From Nanobdellati archaeon (GTDB lineage Archaea; EX4484-52; JAADEF01), in the NCBI GenBank assembly GCA_026997215.1, contig JALWJP010000129.1:1-12885 (forward strand): DNA of 12,885 nt, read 5' to 3'. The translations under genes were made by a program, and so were the position numbers. The stretch's first letter is position 1, and each line of letters begins with the position of its first letter. Below are positions 7,501-12,885 of this stretch, in pieces. The notes below the pieces were generated by a model. It worked only from the letters and a program-made list of their open reading frames with translations, ran no database searches and had not been told where the DNA came from.

Positions 7501-9002
7501 ATTCATTCAAGTATGGAGAAAGAGGTATGAAATTTTATTGTATGCTTCCTAATCTTGACTTTTTAATGGATGATTTTACAGGTGCAATACCTTACACTAT
7601 GCAGGAGATGGAAATTCCTTTGTATGTAAAGATAATGATACGTGATGGACCATGGGATAGAGAAGGTACCAAAGAAATACCTTTCAAGTTTATTATGGAG
7701 AATAGTTACGGCACATTAACAGAGAAGTTAAATTCTTTAAAAGAACAGAAAGAGGAATTAGAGAAGCAAAGAGATAAGATAAATGGTATTGCGAGCAGAG
7801 CATCTAAGGCAGCACTGAGTGTTGCAGGTATAGATGCTGCCTTTGGAGCTAATGCTTTTGGTAAAGGAGGTATAAAAGGAAAGTTAGAATTTCTATCTAT
7901 ACCTAAACATACTGGCTGTCCTATAGGATGTATGGTTGTTAAACCTCATAAAAGAGCTACGTGTCATTCTAAAGCTAAAGATCATGGAAGTTTAGGGAAA
8001 GCTGATGGATTGTGCTTTGGTTTCTTCGATTACACTTATGTGTGTACTTTAGGAGGAGCACTACTTATGAGCAAATCAATGAAAAGTCAATTAGAGAACA
8101 TAGAACAAAAACATGAGGAAGTGACTAATGAGATATATGATGTGGAAGATAGATTAATGGCAGGGGATTCTTATAGCACTATTTATTCTGATTTAAGAAG
8201 GGAGTATGATGCGCAGCAACAAGGCTATCATAGATCTTTTGTTATGGAATTGCCTCAAGCTATAAGTGGTTTGGGTGGAGGTGTGTATTCTGCAGTATGT
8301 ACACTAATGGGCTTTAAAGGGTTTAGTAGTGCAACTAAAGAAATTGCAACTCAAACCCTTACTTCACAGATAGCCAGTAATTTGATAACTGCCGGTATTA
8401 ATTCCTGGATTTATGAAGGAAAAATTAATGTTGCTGAGGTAGCAGTAGGTACAGCAACCTCTACTCTTATAAATCAACTTACTTCTAAATATGTGTCTGG
8501 ACACGATACTTTGAGATGGCTTGCATGGGGACCTACATTATTTGGATTGTATCAGGCTATTGAGGAAAAACCAGAAGGTATGAGCACATTCGATTCTGTG
8601 CTTTATTGGTGGGGTTCTTGGAGTTTCAGCACAGGTATCTCAGCTGCTTCAATGGCTTTGGTAGAGATGGGAAAAGAGTTTTATTATCAAAATGTGCTTG
8701 GTGGTGAGGTGCAAAACAATATTAATGCAGATGTTGATAAAATAATTGTTAAAGATGAGAAAGGTAAGGTAGACTATGAGAAAACAGCATTAAAATTGCA
8801 AACTTACTTGAAAAGCAAGTATCCTGATTGTGATGTAGAGGTTAAGCACGTTTTTGATAATAAGTTTTATGTTACTTTATCACGGGATTCAAGAGATATA
8901 TTCACAGGAAGGTTTTCTTTAGAGGAAGGTAAATTTGACTATAATTTTGGTACAGGCTATCATGAAAAAGAAGCTATTTCTTTAATTTCTAAGGAAGACT
9001 AA
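4575..9002 (+). CDS. Giant secreted or surface protein: duplicated Cys-clasped beta modules plus coiled-coil/hydrophobic C-terminus
   Basis: From the GTG at 4575 the product is 1475 residues and not a recognised family. Residues 1-21 are a Sec-type signal peptide ending YGNA. Residues 22-300 and 303-580 are two tandem copies of one module; SYDFVSVEG and SYEIEGEDLE in copy 1 align with SYTFRNIEG and SYELRGEDLE in copy 2 at an offset of about 275-280. Further beta-rich domains extend to about 1040. A hairpin with paired cysteines recurs throughout (C-x(8-26)-C, usually with Tyr or Phe near the second Cys). Residues 1045-1070 and 1171-1195 are charged heptad-like coiled coils. Between them is a Cys/His-rich insert (C1115, C1119, C1130, H1131, H1137, C1147, C1157). 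Residues about 1218-1375 are Gly/Ala/Trp-rich hydrophobic helices. An alpha/beta tail (1385-1475) ends soluble. It is last in the operon, overlapping the previous stop. Adhesin, stalk or pore-type roles are possible; none is proven. Confidence 0.75.
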   Translation: MRKLLLLSILMMLFLPQYGNAELNLQVSPEKSSYDFVSVEGIPYYSLKEVIKLNVIVTNIDPMKFDKDSLSVRSSIDNYQQPLSCSFRTESVASIAYECYITPFELTTVSDTYSFNLRINFNYDGRDYEEERSITISVNALPPEPLNLQLTSYEIEGEDLEAKAYHKSCTDIRDRGDPLVINLYFSSNFLNPKYMEITALTLDLNGVSIDLIPLSFCTFNVNEANLIEAKCQINDFEVNNVITCSTEDLSENDQVSINANLNVKATMGDNDPVEFSFTFSLPVLITSLITAEEVQSYVQQNANYEVVLDKESYTFRNIEGTDYYELAEEAIVKFRVLGIDTTYITSVKMRTSLDNFNEEIECEQSSDYYLCTLPVISGHYGSSLPQQLNIDVLFTYVYDDQEFNTQHTLNLKVGNVVYEPFTLSSVSYELRGEDLEGSVYNADEGTYCIEMYDGGRESFYLTLYPEINYKDIGERDLAFKNFRLTVSFPSGSTRTFYLTGVECRKVEDERLRYDCVFPNIHLLSGMLCSNIPVVQGGILHYQGTLTFDVYYLGRLYVSDLSLDPYDSVFTATTLLQDLSSAFTTNVEVIDSQIKCSAVVGSTYCSVSEPSGHITIDVIGIPTDADFSLSQGSFLTEDGKEYRMSCEITEHQDLSARFECYFEPGSVIKLNGEKITGTFMFTTTLNNEVSYYISKESVSFSTDITSYEDLSYEIVDTKISIVPSDEEGRVSCAIDEDYKCDLSAFNLTLEGILKSNAPDLATNRLEGYEGIKLIVDTGEKTYELKPKCEVNEESEVYCATTLESVEKFTYVSAIGVFAYYASGDHVDEEFASQTLTLVIPDELLSTYSSISFSGEIVVLSKDAYKTSQETLTDLPVCIIPVNVGKYYEDYNANRVSTTISTQQIWDVLKQDYGYGNVNYDQPLCSFAASSIGVIISVPEMYHTDDFELHSIYYSLGNARDFYSATCVPLNSEYQGINSFKYGERGMKFYCMLPNLDFLMDDFTGAIPYTMQEMEIPLYVKIMIRDGPWDREGTKEIPFKFIMENSYGTLTEKLNSLKEQKEELEKQRDKINGIASRASKAALSVAGIDAAFGANAFGKGGIKGKLEFLSIPKHTGCPIGCMVVKPHKRATCHSKAKDHGSLGKADGLCFGFFDYTYVCTLGGALLMSKSMKSQLENIEQKHEEVTNEIYDVEDRLMAGDSYSTIYSDLRREYDAQQQGYHRSFVMELPQAISGLGGGVYSAVCTLMGFKGFSSATKEIATQTLTSQIASNLITAGINSWIYEGKINVAEVAVGTATSTLINQLTSKYVSGHDTLRWLAWGPTLFGLYQAIEEKPEGMSTFDSVLYWWGSWSFSTGISAASMALVEMGKEFYYQNVLGGEVQNNINADVDKIIVKDEKGKVDYEKTALKLQTYLKSKYPDCDVEVKHVFDNKFYVTLSRDSRDIFTGRFSLEEGKFDYNFGTGYHEKEAISLISKED

Positions 9003-9076
9003 CGGGCCTGTCGGGATTTGAACCCGAGCCAAGGGCTCCGCAAGCCCTTGTGCTAACCAAGCTACACCACAGGCCC
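9003..9076 (-). tRNA. tRNA-Arg (anticodon GCG)
   Basis: Read on minus, the gene folds fully. The acceptor is GGGCCTG/CAGGCCC with discriminator G. The D arm is GTGT/GCAC with GG in the loop. The anticodon stem is AGGGC/GCCCT around TTGCGGA, giving anticodon GCG with G37 (Arg, codons CGC and CGU). The variable region has four bases. The T arm is TCGGG/CCCGA with loop TTCAAAT. CCA is not encoded; the bases after the discriminator are TTA. No intron is present. The 3' end touches the stop codon of the convergent giant gene with no gap. Confidence 0.96.
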
Positions 9077-9100
9077 ATTGGTATTATTTAAGCCTTATCA

Positions 9101-9110
9101 ATTTTAAAAA
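9101..9110 (-). promoter_or_regulatory. Possible TATA box of tRNA-Arg
   Basis: On minus this reads TTTTTAAAAT. Its centre is about 29 nt upstream of the mature tRNA 5' end at 9076, a normal distance for a short 5' leader. The surrounding 50 bp are all AT-rich, so the exact box is uncertain. It lies just past the stop of the upstream membrane-protein gene. Confidence 0.35.
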
Positions 9111-9126
9111 TTATTCTTTTCTTAGC

Positions 9127-9402
9127 TTAGATAAGTAGAAGTAATAAAACAAGAAGTATTAAAAAAACAACACCTATGAATATTAACGATTTCACGGAGG
9201 AAATAAAGAATTTTAGAACAAACCACGTAAGAAGCATAAGAATGCTTATTATTAAAAATTGTTCTAATGGTGATGAGTTATTGAGATAAATGGCTAGGTC
9301 TCTTAAACTACTAAGAAATCCGGCAATTAAAAGAAAAAAACTTTGAATGACATTGATCAAGAGTTGGAGTAGTATGACTAAAAAGTTTTCCAACATTTTC
9401 AT
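9127..9402 (-). CDS. Small three-helix membrane protein coupled to glycogen synthase
   Basis: The protein is 91 residues, or 89 if it starts at the second ATG (9396). It is almost entirely hydrophobic: helix 1 around NFLVILLQLLINVIQSFFLL, a short amphipathic stretch (SSLRDLAIYLNNSSPLEQ), helix 2 FLIISILMLLTWFVLKFFI, and helix 3 ending GVVFLILLVLLLLLI at the C-terminus. No family is recognised. GAGGAG (9408-9403 on minus) touches the first ATG and lies six bases before the second, which favours the start at 9396. The first ATG overlaps the TGA of the glycogen synthase gene, so the two are translated from one mRNA. It may anchor or regulate the synthase, or simply share its promoter. No enzymatic residues are evident. 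Confidence 0.65.
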   Translation of the reverse strand: MKMLENFLVILLQLLINVIQSFFLLIAGFLSSLRDLAIYLNNSSPLEQFLIISILMLLTWFVLKFFISSVKSLIFIGVVFLILLVLLLLLI

Positions 9403-11156
9403 CTCCTCAGTGCGAGTTCATGAGCTTTGAAATAATATTTTATGAAGTTGCTCCAACCGAATTCATAGCTTAACTCTTTACCTAAATATTTTTCTTGAGC
9501 TATTTCTCTTTTGCTCATAAGAACGAGTTTTTTAAGGATTTTAGCTAGCTCTTCAACACTTTCTTTATATGTCTTTTTTTCCCTTTCTATTATATATATG
9601 CCATTAAAAGAACTTTTTTTGTTTAATAAATATTTAGCGAAACCAGTAGTGGATGATGTTATTGCAATGGTTCCATTAGCTATTGCTTCTACTGGCGTAT
9701 AACCCCATGGCTCGTAAAGTGAAGGGAATATACCTATGCTTGCTCCTCTTACAACATCGTAATAACTCATATTAAGCAATCTATCTGATGGAGAGAGATA
9801 AGCAGGGTAGAATATTACTTTAACTCTATCTTCCTTTCTATTAAGTAACTCATTTTTCTTAAATGCCTGTATTATCAAATCTTTATCCTCTGGATATTTT
9901 AGTTCAAATGCCGTTAATGGTAATGTCTCATATTTATTATTTTTTATTTTTGAAATTTTATATCTTCTTTCTTCATCATCATATTGCTCTGGTTTTATGT
10001 CTTTACCAAAAAACATAGCATTTATTACTTTAGGTAAGGATATGTCTATTTTTTTCTTTATGTGGGTTTTAAGAAAATGATAGAGTAAAACATTTTCCAC
10101 TATTTTTCTTTTTTCTCCTCTGATGGCAGTAGGTATGAAAAAGAAAGCAAATACATTGCCTTTATAATTTTGTTGTTTGAGTTCTTTATTGACTCTTCCT
10201 AAGGCATCTATGAATAAATCTATGCCTTTGTTCTTGAACTCGTATCGCCCTGCAATAAAAATTACTCTATCTTTCCTCGTTATTTCGAGATCATAATAAG
10301 GATATAACATTGCTCTTAAGAATTCAAAAATCTTTTCTTTATTTTGTTTGTGATGGTATGCTAATTCTTCAATAGAAGGAAACCTTTCTACATTTAAGCC
10401 ATTATATAGCAATATATCCGCTTCCCTCCCGTGAATAGCCATGCATTCCTCTTTTGTAACATCTGAAACCGTGGTAAAAACCGTTGCATGATTAACTGCT
10501 GTTTTCTCCATTAAGTGCTTTGCCTCTATTCCATAATCGTATGCAAATTTATTACTTAATGTTTCATTCCTTTCTCTATAGTTTTTTATAAGTATGTTGA
10601 AATTATCAACATAATTTGCCATTACTCTCCCTAACATTGTTGCATGGGTGGTAAAAATTGTTTTATAACCTTTTTCCCCTAATATTAATAAGGCGCCCCC
10701 TGTTAGCCATTCGTGAAAATGTAAAACATCTTTTTTAGTGGCTATTTTTTCTAAAAGTTTTGCTGAGGCATAGCTAAAGAGCAGAGGATCTTCAAAATCA
10801 CTACCTGCTCTTAAAGAATCTATCTTCCATTTATCCCAGAACATATATTTTATTTCATTTTTCTTTTCCCAAAGTTTGTTATAGTCAATAAGTATAGTTA
10901 AAGGGTTCCCATCTATTTTCCATCTTCCGTAATAACAGATTATTCCTTCTTTTTCCAATTCTTTAAATTCTTTTTGAAAGGGATTGTCTTTTATCATTTC
11001 AAATTCAGCAGACATTTCTTCCTTATTAACTGCAGGACCTATTAAATAATAGTTATGACCATATTTTTCAACCAAGTATCTTGCTTTGGATTTTATTACT
11101 GTATGGATTCCTCCTACTTTATTACAAACTTCATAACTCACTTCAAATACCCTCAT
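9399..11156 (-). CDS. Glycogen synthase, GT3 family
   Basis: This 585-residue GT-B glycosyltransferase transfers glucose from a nucleotide sugar to the non-reducing end of an alpha-1,4-glucan in the cytoplasm. It resembles the eukaryote-type (GT3) synthase rather than bacterial GlgA. The N-terminus FEVSYEVCNKVGGIHTVIKS carries the K-V-G-G donor loop (residues 13-16). VLHFHEWLTGGALL (His148) and TIFTTHATMLGR follow. VFTTVSDVT and YNGLNVERF mark the domain junction. GRYEFKNKG (303-311) supplies the Arg and Lys that contact donor phosphates in this family. SLYEPWGYTPVEA holds the E-x7-E motif (Glu482 and Glu490). Length is slightly short of eukaryotic enzymes, as expected without their regulatory tails. 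It is the first gene of a minus operon with the small membrane protein and is divergent from the pilin cluster. The presence of glycogen storage is inference; no branching enzyme is in view. Confidence 0.93.
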   Translation of the reverse strand: MRVFEVSYEVCNKVGGIHTVIKSKARYLVEKYGHNYYLIGPAVNKEEMSAEFEMIKDNPFQKEFKELEKEGIICYYGRWKIDGNPLTILIDYNKLWEKKNEIKYMFWDKWKIDSLRAGSDFEDPLLFSYASAKLLEKIATKKDVLHFHEWLTGGALLILGEKGYKTIFTTHATMLGRVMANYVDNFNILIKNYRERNETLSNKFAYDYGIEAKHLMEKTAVNHATVFTTVSDVTKEECMAIHGREADILLYNGLNVERFPSIEELAYHHKQNKEKIFEFLRAMLYPYYDLEITRKDRVIFIAGRYEFKNKGIDLFIDALGRVNKELKQQNYKGNVFAFFFIPTAIRGEKRKIVENVLLYHFLKTHIKKKIDISLPKVINAMFFGKDIKPEQYDDEERRYKISKIKNNKYETLPLTAFELKYPEDKDLIIQAFKKNELLNRKEDRVKVIFYPAYLSPSDRLLNMSYYDVVRGASIGIFPSLYEPWGYTPVEAIANGTIAITSSTTGFAKYLLNKKSSFNGIYIIEREKKTYKESVEELAKILKKLVLMSKREIAQEKYLGKELSYEFGWSNFIKYYFKAHELALRR

Positions 11157-11158
11157 AA

Positions 11159-11168
11159 TTTTATATAT
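11159..11168 (+). promoter_or_regulatory. TATA box of the pilin-like operon (leaderless first gene)
   Basis: TTTTATATAT has its centre about 25 nt upstream of the ATG at 11190, placing the transcription start at the start codon. No Shine-Dalgarno site precedes that ATG. The box sits directly beside the start codon of the divergent glycogen synthase gene. Confidence 0.6.
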
Positions 11169-11180
11169 GCTTCTAATCTA

Positions 11181-11190
11181 TTTATATATA
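11181..11190 (-). promoter_or_regulatory. TATA box of the glycogen synthase operon (leaderless first gene)
   Basis: On minus this reads TATATATAAA, with its centre 28-30 nt upstream of the ATG at 11156. It ends at the first base of the divergent pilin-like gene, so the two promoters are interleaved in about 33 bp. Confidence 0.6.
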
Positions 11191-11576
11191 TGCGGAAAGG
11201 TGCAGAATATACCTTAATAGGCGTAGGAGCTTTTATTGTCATAGCATCTATTTTTATCGCTTATTATAAGTATTTTACTCCTCAACAATGCCAATTGGTT
11301 TATTTGTTACATTCCACTAATTTTAAGATCGTGAGAGAGGCAATATATGCAGTTATGTCTACACAACATGCTTCTTTCATTTTAGATCTTCCAGATAAGT
11401 ATTTTATTTCCTTGGACGGGAGGTATATAAGAATAGCGTATGAAGGGAATTGTAAATTACCAGAAGGTACTTTACGATCATTCTCTTATGAGTTGCCTTT
11501 TGACACTAATGCAGGATCCTATAAAGGCAGGCAAATATGTTTAGAGAATAGAGATAGCACTTTAACACTGTGCTGA
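11190..11576 (+). CDS. Pilin-like protein with class III signal sequence
   Basis: From the ATG at 11190 the product is 128 residues, starting MRKGAEYTLIGVGAFIVIAS. That is a basic R-K-G followed by a hydrophobic helix running to FIAYYKYF, the pattern cut by archaeal prepilin peptidase after Gly4. The ectodomain has a helix (IVREAIYAVMST) and strands (SFILDLPDKYFISLDGRYI), the helix-then-beta arrangement seen in archaeal pilin-like proteins, and four cysteines. The frame is open further upstream, but that extension crosses the divergent promoter and glycogen synthase gene and would destroy the signal sequence, so it is rejected. It is the first gene of a plus-strand operon; the next start is ten bases past its TGA. 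No assembly ATPase is nearby. Confidence 0.7.
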   Translation: MRKGAEYTLIGVGAFIVIASIFIAYYKYFTPQQCQLVYLLHSTNFKIVREAIYAVMSTQHASFILDLPDKYFISLDGRYIRIAYEGNCKLPEGTLRSFSYELPFDTNAGSYKGRQICLENRDSTLTLC

Positions 11577-11586
11577 GGGTTGTTAC

Positions 11587-12063
11587 ATGGCTGAGCACGA
11601 ATTTGGGGAAACAATGGAAATGATTTTTTATGTGGTATTGTTTGCGTTTGTTATTTTTTATGCTGGATTTCTTTATGTGGTTAACACAAGAATTACTTAT
11701 CATTATGATTATTCTGTTGGTGAAGCAACAACCTATGCTTTATGGGTTGTTAGAGCCTCTAACTTAACTTTGAAAGATTTGAATAATCATGCAACGCCTT
11801 ACATAATTAATGCAACTGCTTTACTAGAGTGCCATAAAAAAGATCTTTCATGTGTGGGTCAAAGTTTGCCTCTGAACACCGAACTTATTTTTATTTTACC
11901 AAGAGATAAAGGAGAAGATCCTATTTTTTATAAAAAATTCGAAGGTGAGATAGATTATAAAAATGAAAGGATTGTGTTCAGGCAAATAATTCCTGTTATT
12001 TATTATTATGATAAAAGTTATTTAGCAGGTAGAGTAGAGGTCGTAAGTTATGGTAAGGAATAG
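11587..12063 (+). CDS. Single-anchor extracytoplasmic protein of the pilin-like cluster
   Basis: The 158-residue protein starts MAEHEFGETMEMIFYVVLFA. One hydrophobic helix runs to about residue 31 (FVIFYAGFLYVV), and the rest is soluble and beta-rich, including ELIFILPRDKG, KNERIVFRQIIPVIYYYD and a final RVEVVSY strand. Two cysteines (LLECHKKDLSC) could pair outside the cell. The helix is pilin-sized, but no Lys or Arg precedes the Gly at residue 7, so prepilin-type cleavage is doubtful and it may stay as an anchor. GAGGGT six bases before the ATG is the likely ribosome site. Its last 14 bases overlap the next gene. No family is recognised; the association with pilin-like neighbours is the main clue. 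Confidence 0.65.
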   Translation: MAEHEFGETMEMIFYVVLFAFVIFYAGFLYVVNTRITYHYDYSVGEATTYALWVVRASNLTLKDLNNHATPYIINATALLECHKKDLSCVGQSLPLNTELIFILPRDKGEDPIFYKKFEGEIDYKNERIVFRQIIPVIYYYDKSYLAGRVEVVSYGKE

Positions 12064-12586
12064 AAGAGGTGCTTTAATTGCTATACCTTTTATACTACTT
12101 ATTGTTTTAGGGATAAGTTTGTTGGTTATTAGCCTTCTTAATGCTTATTTTAAGTTAAAAATAACCAGACCTCATTTGGAAGTATGGGGGACTTCTTATT
12201 ACGCTGACAACATTCCTTTAGATTTTTTAATGGATCAATCTTGTTCATTTTTCTTTCATTTGCCTTATGCTAATAACGGGGAGATGATAGAGAAATTAGA
12301 TATTGATACTCTTAAAAGATGTTGGATATATTTTTTTGATGAAAAGGTTAATAGTAAAGTAAATGATATGATAGATAAAGCAGCAGTTATTTCTGCTTCT
12401 TTGAGCATAGACGATTTAAGGATTACTTATAAATTAGGGGATTATGTAAGTAAAGACGGAAATATAAAACATTATAGCTATAGCCTCGTAGCATCTAAAA
12501 AAGACATTATTAGTAAGAATTATGTACTTGATTATAAAGGAAAAAATCTTATTATTGGGGTGAGATACTTTGTTAGCAAAAAATAA
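12050..12586 (+). CDS. Pilin-like protein with RRG class III signal
   Basis: The 178-residue protein begins MVRNRRGALIAIPFILLIVL. The R-R-G before a long hydrophobic helix (ending SLLNAYFKL) is a strong match to class III signal sequences, with predicted cleavage after Gly7. The ectodomain includes a Cys pair (DQSCSFFF and LKRCWIYFF), a helix (VNDMIDKAAVISA) and late strands ending LIIGVRYFVSKK. It overlaps the previous gene by 14 bases, with GAGGT eight bases before its ATG. The fourth gene overlaps its 3' end. It is probably a minor pilin or pilus-like component. The family is not named. Confidence 0.65.
   Translation: MVRNRRGALIAIPFILLIVLGISLLVISLLNAYFKLKITRPHLEVWGTSYYADNIPLDFLMDQSCSFFFHLPYANNGEMIEKLDIDTLKRCWIYFFDEKVNSKVNDMIDKAAVISASLSIDDLRITYKLGDYVSKDGNIKHYSYSLVASKKDIISKNYVLDYKGKNLIIGVRYFVSKK
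12559..12564 (+). promoter_or_regulatory. Shine-Dalgarno site before the fourth pilin-like gene
   Basis: GGTGAG lies five bases before a TTG at 12570 and inside the preceding gene. It is the same motif as at 461, 1559 and 4565. It is the reason to accept a TTG-started gene here. Confidence 0.5.
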
Positions 12587-12734
12587 AGGTATAGCATCAG
12601 TAGTAGGTTTAGCAATAATTGTAGCGCTTATAGGATTTAGTTTTCTTCATATAAGTTATATAATTTATCGCTGTATTCAGATACTACCATACCTGTCTGA
12701 TATGCTGAAAAATAGGGGGGGCAAGGAGTTTTAG
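12570..12734 (+). pseudogene. Truncated pilin-like gene (5' part only)
   Basis: From TTG 12570 the frame encodes MLAKNKGIASVVGLAIIVAL and continues IGFSF. This is a good class III signal (N-K-G, then a hydrophobic helix), preceded by GGTGAG and overlapping the upstream pilin-like gene as the others do. After about 12645 the frame is only the antisense of a TorD-family gene and ends by chance at TAG 12732-12734 (54 codons). The real gene is therefore cut in its transmembrane helix, with all its ectodomain lost. The first 25 or so codons are credible. The remainder is not pilin sequence. Confidence 0.55.
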
Positions 12735-12885
12735 GATAGCCAGTTATAAATAAGGCTGTATATTCTGCTTCTAGCTCTTCTCTTTTATCTTCGTTTTTAA
12801 GTATATCTAAAATATTTTTAAATCTATTTTTATCTTCTTGGCTTTTAAATTGATTTATGATTTTTTCTATATCATCTTTTAATTC
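12637..12885 (-). pseudogene. TorD-family chaperone fragment, both ends missing
   Basis: The minus frame is open from the right edge to a TAA at 12639-12637 (82 codons visible). The diagnostic segment reads LEAEYTALFITGYPKTPCPP then YFSAYQTG, matching the TorD/DmsD family core (EYTRLF, then PxPPYESVY). Those proteins are cytoplasmic chaperones for molybdoenzymes and other complex redox enzymes. After KLYNLYEEN, where the family continues YxEAGL and then about 100 more residues with an EPPDH region, it stops. The next bases read as the antisense of a pilin helix in every frame I tried. The start lies beyond the window. Ser replaces nothing critical, but the PPYE Glu is Phe. It looks broken at the same point as the convergent pilin-like gene, by rearrangement or misassembly. 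Confidence 0.6.

Noticed and set aside
8600..9002. Calling the C-terminal tail of the giant protein a toxin domain.
   Set aside because: The overall order resembles large effector proteins, but I see no catalytic motif and no immunity gene downstream (a tRNA follows), so only a question is recorded.
9511..9702. Plus-strand open frame of 63 codons.
   Set aside because: It lies wholly antisense to the E-x7-E region of the well-supported glycogen synthase gene, with no domain or ribosome site.
11055..11189. Upstream extension of the pilin-like gene (an in-frame ATG at 11055).
   Set aside because: It would run through the divergent promoter and the glycogen synthase 5' end, and it places 45 non-pilin residues before MRKGAEYTL. 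The ATG at 11190 gives a proper signal and correct TATA spacing.
11506..11703. Minus-strand open frame of 65 codons.
   Set aside because: It is antisense to the ends of two overlapping pilin-cluster genes, with low-complexity composition and no promoter or ribosome site.
12715..12721. G-run as a frameshift that truncates the TorD-like gene.
   Set aside because: The conserved TPCPPY core reads in frame straight through the run. The break comes about 70 bases later, and no other frame beyond it continues the family.

Overview
The window is AT-rich and archaeal. Supporting signs are an archaeal NAC protein (NAC plus UBA domains), a GT3-type glycogen synthase, class III (prepilin-type) signal sequences, TATA boxes 25-30 nt upstream of start codons that imply leaderless mRNAs, GGTGA(T/G) Shine-Dalgarno sites at other genes, and a tRNA gene without an encoded CCA. 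The many small membrane-anchored proteins, the large unrecognised surface proteins and the divergent, compact housekeeping enzymes suggest an uncultured small-genome archaeon of DPANN type. That placement is inference; no marker here fixes the phylum.

Layout from left to right. (1) A minus-strand fragment of a divergent enolase-family protein runs off the left edge. It is divergently paired with the NAC gene. (2) A minus-strand DNA glycosylase of the endonuclease III superfamily, without iron-sulfur cysteines, converges on NAC. A quartet of GTATTAC/GTAATAC repeats forming two hairpins lies between the two stop codons. (3) A plus-strand operon of three overlapping genes (1568-9002) encodes a 190-residue pilin-like protein, an 810-residue membrane-anchored protein with a carboxypeptidase-regulatory-like domain and a Cys-rich tail, and a secreted protein of about 1475 residues. 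The last has duplicated beta-rich modules, two coiled coils around a Cys/His-rich insert, a glycine-rich hydrophobic helical region and an alpha/beta tail. (4) A minus-strand tRNA-Arg(GCG) directly abuts the stop codon of that giant gene. (5) A minus-strand pair follows: GT3 glycogen synthase and an overlapping small three-helix membrane protein. (6) A plus-strand operon from 11190, divergent from the glycogen synthase, holds three short single-anchor pilin-like genes and a fourth that is cut off. (7) Near 12640 the fourth pilin gene stops making sense exactly where a minus-strand TorD-family chaperone loses its C-terminal half. This is a rearrangement or assembly junction.

The two plus-strand clusters probably build extracytoplasmic structures. 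Each begins with short N-terminally anchored proteins carrying paired cysteines, and the first continues into two very large surface proteins. No assembly ATPase, platform protein or prepilin peptidase lies in the window. The candidate new system is the 1568-9002 operon, a pilin-like protein coupled to two giant exoproteins. Its function cannot be read from sequence alone.
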